Source: Thermomicrobiales bacterium
GTDB taxonomy: Bacteria; Chloroflexota; Chloroflexia; Thermomicrobiales; UBA6265
Direction: 5' to 3'
NCBI GenBank assembly: GCA_025928535.1
Contig: JAICJJ010000103.1
Span: 1-7,987, forward strand
Length of the DNA stretch: 7,987 nt
Position 1 is the stretch's first letter; each line of letters starts with the position of its first letter. Below are positions 4,726 to 7,987 of the stretch, piece by piece. The notes beneath the pieces were generated by a model. That model did no database searches. It was not told where the DNA came from and saw nothing but the letters and a program-made list of their open reading frames with translations. A program made the position numbers and the translations under genes.

Positions 4726-7647
4726 TCACCCGACGTTGTCCAAAGCCGCGTGCTTCGACGCCTGCGCCGCGCCCAATGCGGCCGTGATCGCGTTCGTCTC
4801 GGCGAGGGCCATGTCCCAGGCGAGGGCCTGTCCCGCCTCCCAGGCCACGGCGAACTCGGCTTCGCTCAGGACGGCGCGGCCGGCGGCGAGCGTGCGGTCG
4901 TAGTCGGGGCGATCGCTTGGCGCGAGCGGCGCGCCCAACGCCGTGCGCGAGGCGTCGGCGGCGCCGAGCAGGCGGACGCCCCGCGCCGCCTCGCCGGCGG
5001 CGATCGCGATGGCGCCGACGGACTCGAGGCTCAGCGTCAGCCCGAGCCGGTCGTCGATCCGCGTCGCCAGCGCCATCGCTTCCCGTTGCAGCGCGGCGGC
5101 GCGCGCGAGATCGCCTTGATGCCGGCGCAATTCGGCCAGATTGCCGAGCGACGTGGCGAGCGCCCAATCGTCGCCGAGATCGCGTCGGAGCCGGATCGCT
5201 TCCTGATATCGTGCTTCGGCCTGGTCGAAATCGCCTTGCGCGTGCGCCACCACGCCAAGGCTGTTCAGCGTCGAGGCGACGCCCCACGGGTCGTCCAGCG
5301 CTTGCCGAACGCCGAGCGCTTCGTCGTGCCGACGCGTCGCCTCGGCATAGTCGCCGCGAACGCGGGCGAGGATGCCGAGATTGTCGAGCGCGGCGGCGAT
5401 CCGTCGGACGTCGCCCAATTCGCGGAAAAGCGCCAGCGCCGCTGCGTAGCGCTCGGCGGCGAGCGCGAAATCGCCTTGCTCGTCGGCGACGATGCCGAGA
5501 TTGCCGAGCGCCGAAGCGAGCGTCGCCCGGTCGCCGATCGCCTCGGCGCGGTCGCGGGCCGCGCCGAACCGCCGCCCGGCCGCCGTCAGATCGCCCCGCC
5601 GGACGGCGACATGCCCGAGCAGCATCAGCGATTGCATCGCGCCCCGCTCGTCGCCGAGCGCTTCCTGCAATGTCAGCGCCTGTTCGAGCCAGGCGGTCGC
5701 CGCCGGGCCGTCGCCGTGCATCCGGGCGAGGCTGCCCGCCGCCGTCAGCGCCCGAGCGCGGTCCGCCTCGGCGCCGACGCCGGCCGCGAGCGCCCGTTCC
5801 AGCCAGCCGCGGCCTTCGGTGTAGTGGGCCGCGACCAGCCAGAAATCGCCCAGATCGGCGGCGAGGCGCAGCGCGGCGGCCGGATCGTTCGCCAACGTCC
5901 AGTCGAGGGCGGCGCGCAGATTGTCGTGCGCGGCGGCAAGGCGGCCAAGCCAGGCGCCCTGACTCGCGCCAGCGAGGTGCGGCGCGGCCGCGGCGGCGAG
6001 ATCGGCGTAGACGGCGGCGTGGGCGCGCTGGACCGCGTCGGCTTCGCCGGCCGCTTCGAGTCGCTCCAGGCCGAATTCCCGAATCGTTTCGAGCATGGCG
6101 AACCGCGGCTCGCCGTCGCCGTGGAGCGGCCGGAGCAGGCTGTCGTCGACCAGTTCGGTCACGCCGGAAAAGCAATCGAGATCGCCGTCCGGATCGACAA
6201 CCCGCTCGGCCGTTTCCAGATCGAAGCCGCCGGCGAAAACGGCCAGCCGCCGAAACAGCGTCTGTTGCTCCGGGTCGAGCAGATCGTGGCTCCAGGCGAT
6301 GGCGTCGCGCAGCGTCCGCTGACGCGTCGGCGCGTCGCGCGGCCCGCCGGTCAGCACTTTTAGCCGGCGGTCGAGCCGCTCCAGCAACGCCGGCGGCGAC
6401 AACGCCCGGACGCGCGCCGCCGCCAGTTCGATCGCCAGCGGCAAGCCGTCGAGGCGAGCGCAGATTTCGGCGACGGCCGGCGCCGTTTCATTGCTGACCG
6501 CGAATTCGGGCCGTGCGGCGACCGCCCGTTCGATGAAAAGCCGCACCGCGTCGTAGTGCGACAACGCCGCCGCGTCGCGCGTCGCCCGCCCGGACGGCAG
6601 CGCCAGCGGCGGCACGGGAAATTCGCGCTCCGCCCGCAACCGCAGCGGCGCCCGGCTCGTCGCCAGGATCGTCAGGCGTGGGCAGCGGGCGAGGAGATCG
6701 CCGGCGATCGGCGCGGCGTCGGGCAAATGCTCGGCATTGTCGAAGAGCAGCAGGAGCCGCTTGCCCTCCAGGGCCGCGGCGATCGTTTCCTGCAGCGGCT
6801 GGCTACCGTCTTCCCGCACGCCGAGCGCGGCGGCGATGGCGGGTGGCACGAGCCCGGCGTCGGTCAGCGGCGCCAATTCGACCAGATAGACGCCGTCCGG
6901 AAACTCGTCGATGACGTCGGCCGCCGCTTGCAGCGCGAGGCGCGTCTTGCCGACGCCGCCCGGCCCGGTCAGCGTCAGCAGCCGCGGCGCCTCGTCGCGC
7001 AGCAGTCCTTCGACCCGCTCCAGTTCCGCGACCCGGCCGATGAACGGCGTAGGCTGCGCCGGCAAGTTGGTCGGATGCTGCTCGAGCGTCCGCAGCGGCG
7101 GAAAGACGTCGGGCAGATCGCGGTGGAGGAGTTGCGCAATCCGTTCCGGTCGGAAAAGATCGCGCAGCGGATGCTCGCCGAGATCGCGCAGCCCGGCGCC
7201 GGGCGGCAGGCGGTCGCGCGCCAGTTCGACGACGACGTTGCTGAGCAGAATCTGGCCGCCGTGTCCGGCCGCCAGCAGGCGGGCGAGGCGGTTGAGGCAA
7301 GGCGCGAGATAATCGCCGTCGGCGGGCGTCGCTTCGCCGGCGTGCAGCGCCATCCGCGCCCGCAACGGTTTGGCCGCCGGCCCGGCGTCGCGCAGGATGG
7401 CGCGCTGGGCGTCGAGCGCGGCGGCGACGGCGTCGGGCGCGGTCGCAAACGCCGCCTGAATGGCGTCGCCGACCGTCTTGAAGAGGACGCCGCCGCGCGC
7501 GTCGACCGCCGTTCGCAGGAGGGCGAGATGCCGATCGACCGCCGCCTGCATCGCGGCTCGATCCCGCTCCCAGAGCCGGGTGCTTCCTTCGATGTCGGTG
7601 AAGAGAAAGGTCACCGTGCCGGACGGGTAGGAGGAAGCGGTTGCCAA
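4726..7647 (-). CDS. Class III nucleotide cyclase - STAND (NB-ARC-like) ATPase - TPR fusion protein
   Basis: Large cytoplasmic signalling protein, 973 aa from the TTG at 7647. Cyclase domain about 10-175: metal ligands D18 (FTDIEGST) and D61 (FKTVGDA), purine-selecting K57/D112, and transition-state N119/R123 (LNRLARL) appear present, suggesting cAMP synthesis. STAND ATPase about 200-540: FIGR motif, P-loop GPGGVGKT (228-235), Walker B LLLLFDN (D303), ATSR (330-332 region) and GLPL (401-404). C-terminal helical repeats 633-912, seven units of 40 residues, then a 60-residue tail. No LuxR or SARP DNA-binding domain is present, so the output is probably the cyclase, gated by ATP binding and TPR-sensed ligand or protein (inference from the STAND family). 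Start is uncertain: TTG 7647 has an AGGCAGG-like site and sits just before conserved PSGTVTFLFTD; in-frame TTG 7680 and ATG 7725 or 7746 lack a clear Shine-Dalgarno. The frame stays open to 7983 but would overrun the divergent gene. Confidence 0.88.
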   Translation of the reverse strand: MATASSYPSGTVTFLFTDIEGSTRLWERDRAAMQAAVDRHLALLRTAVDARGGVLFKTVGDAIQAAFATAPDAVAAALDAQRAILRDAGPAAKPLRARMALHAGEATPADGDYLAPCLNRLARLLAAGHGGQILLSNVVVELARDRLPPGAGLRDLGEHPLRDLFRPERIAQLLHRDLPDVFPPLRTLEQHPTNLPAQPTPFIGRVAELERVEGLLRDEAPRLLTLTGPGGVGKTRLALQAAADVIDEFPDGVYLVELAPLTDAGLVPPAIAAALGVREDGSQPLQETIAAALEGKRLLLLFDNAEHLPDAAPIAGDLLARCPRLTILATSRAPLRLRAEREFPVPPLALPSGRATRDAAALSHYDAVRLFIERAVAARPEFAVSNETAPAVAEICARLDGLPLAIELAAARVRALSPPALLERLDRRLKVLTGGPRDAPTRQRTLRDAIAWSHDLLDPEQQTLFRRLAVFAGGFDLETAERVVDPDGDLDCFSGVTELVDDSLLRPLHGDGEPRFAMLETIREFGLERLEAAGEADAVQRAHAAVYADLAAAAAPHLAGASQGAWLGRLAAAHDNLRAALDWTLANDPAAALRLAADLGDFWLVAAHYTEGRGWLERALAAGVGAEADRARALTAAGSLARMHGDGPAATAWLEQALTLQEALGDERGAMQSLMLLGHVAVRRGDLTAAGRRFGAARDRAEAIGDRATLASALGNLGIVADEQGDFALAAERYAAALALFRELGDVRRIAAALDNLGILARVRGDYAEATRRHDEALGVRQALDDPWGVASTLNSLGVVAHAQGDFDQAEARYQEAIRLRRDLGDDWALATSLGNLAELRRHQGDLARAAALQREAMALATRIDDRLGLTLSLESVGAIAIAAGEAARGVRLLGAADASRTALGAPLAPSDRPDYDRTLAAGRAVLSEAEFAVAWEAGQALAWDMALAETNAITAALGAAQASKHAALDNVG
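4912..5751 (-). repeat. Seven tandem 40-residue TPR-like repeats (120-bp period) within the cyclase-STAND gene
   Basis: Residues 633-912 of the fusion protein fall into seven ungapped 40-residue units beginning at 633, 673, 713, 753, 793, 833 and 873. The core units share the pattern sLgnLGivA..qGDf..A..ry.eAl.l...LgD. At DNA level the period is exactly 120 bp; for example GATGCCGAGATTG occurs at 5371 and again at 5491. Units 3 to 5 are the most alike, while the first and the last are the most diverged. The helical pairs should form a superhelical binding surface, the usual sensing arm of STAND proteins. Confidence 0.85.
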
Positions 7648-7804
7648 CGAGCGGCCTGCCTGTCGCGTCGATCGGTTCAATGATTGGCCAAGTGTACGGC
7701 GCCGGCCCGCCGGATTGGGGGCCATGGGGGCGAACGGCGGTCCCATCCGTGCGGAGGGAACGAAGGCCGAAATCGCGGCAGATGAATTCTGGAGGGAAGC
7801 GACC
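7648..7804. other. Divergent intergenic region between the cyclase-STAND gene and the exported-protein gene
   Basis: 157 bp that should hold promoters for both flanking genes. On the minus strand TACACT (7696-7691) is a modest -10 candidate about 43 nt before TTG 7647, but the matching -35 position reads CCCAAT, a poor fit. On the plus strand no convincing -35/-10 pair was found; the strong ribosome-binding site GGAGGG (7791-7796) is the clear signal. If the minus-strand gene starts at 7725 or 7746 instead, this region shrinks to 79 or 58 bp. Confidence 0.4.
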
Positions 7805-7987
7805 ATGCGGGGACGATTGATCGTGGGGCCGGCGTTGGCGCTGGCGCTCGGATTCGGCGCGATCGGGGTCGGGCTGCGCGCGGACGACCACACGGCGCTC
7901 GTCGGCGCGCAATCGGCGGTCGAAACGGCGACCCCGGCCCACGGCAAAGGGGGCGGCGCCAAGGACAAAGGCAACACCGCCAAAGGC
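7805..7987 (+). CDS. Probable exported Gly/Lys-rich protein, N-terminal part only
   Basis: An open frame of 61 codons from ATG 7805 to the window edge with no stop, preceded by a strong Shine-Dalgarno GGAGGG (7791-7796) at 8-nt spacing. The N-terminus is a typical signal peptide or anchor: basic MRGR, a hydrophobic stretch of about 20 residues (LIVGPALALALGFGAIGVGL), then RADDHTA. A leader peptidase site is not obvious, so an uncleaved anchor is possible; there is no lipobox Cys. After about residue 45 it turns into a low-complexity Gly/Lys/Ala segment (HGKGGGAKDKGNTAKG) that looks like a disordered linker. Too little is visible to name a family. It is transcribed divergently from the cyclase-STAND gene, so the two may share control, which is inference only. 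The overlapping minus-strand frame is not a credible alternative here. Confidence 0.7.
   Translation, partial: MRGRLIVGPALALALGFGAIGVGLRADDHTALVGAQSAVETATPAHGKGGGAKDKGNTAKG

Noticed and set aside
4912..5751. CRISPR-like or satellite interpretation of the 120-bp periodicity
   Set aside because: The repeats are diverged, in frame and encode TPR helices; there are no identical short repeats with unique spacers.
4750..6497. Two plus-strand frames of over 500 codons opposite the TPR/ATPase region, plus a 508-codon minus-strand frame at 4649-6175
   Set aside because: Arg/Ala/Gly-rich translations with no recognisable domain; they are antisense or offset shadows of the GC-rich cyclase-STAND gene.
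7648..7983. The upstream 112 codons of the minus-strand frame that leads into the cyclase-STAND gene
   Set aside because: This part is low-complexity Pro/Ala/Ser, has no Shine-Dalgarno at its ATGs, precedes the conserved cyclase N-terminus, and overlaps a well-supported plus-strand gene start.

Overview
The window is about two-thirds G+C, densely coded and rich in signalling genes. It carries four complete genes, one gene cut at its 5' end by the left edge, one gene cut at its 3' end by the right edge, and one dispersed-repeat-like element. High-GC codon use, a multi-PAS/GAF kinase of the NarX/HisKA_3 type, and a cyclase-STAND ATPase-TPR fusion with the FTDIEGST signature suggest a free-living environmental bacterium. 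Chloroflexota (Thermomicrobia-like) or a high-GC actinobacterial relative is my best guess, but this is inference from gene style. No rRNA, tRNA, CRISPR array or transposase was seen.

Left third (1-3271, plus strand): a two-component pair. A soluble-looking multi-sensor histidine kinase (PAS-GAF-PAS-PAS-PAS-HisKA_3-HATPase) overlaps by 4 bp (ATGA) with a NarL/FixJ-type response regulator. The kinase is expected to autophosphorylate on H664 and pass phosphate to D54 of the regulator, which has an intact LuxR-type DNA-binding domain. A weak terminator-like hairpin follows.

Middle (3272-4721): a 299-bp intergenic stretch holds an imperfect inverted repeat of the GTCATnCTGAGC type and, just before the next ribosome-binding site, a perfect 16-bp palindrome. 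Then come three co-directional genes: an XRE-family regulator with a helical C-terminal extension, a 77-aa helical protein of unknown function whose GTG start overlaps the XRE stop, and a stand-alone CheY-like receiver. They could be one operon.

Right half (4726-7987): a minus-strand gene encodes a class III nucleotide cyclase fused to a STAND/NB-ARC-type ATPase and seven TPR-like repeats of exactly 40 residues. Its stop codon lies 4 bp from that of the convergent receiver gene. A 157-bp divergent intergenic region separates it from the start of a plus-strand gene for a probably exported Gly/Lys-rich protein that runs off the window.

Taken together this is a regulatory locus: a phosphorelay pair, a small regulator cluster and a probable cAMP-producing STAND switch. 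The least described parts are the XRE/77-aa/receiver cluster and the cyclase-STAND-TPR protein.
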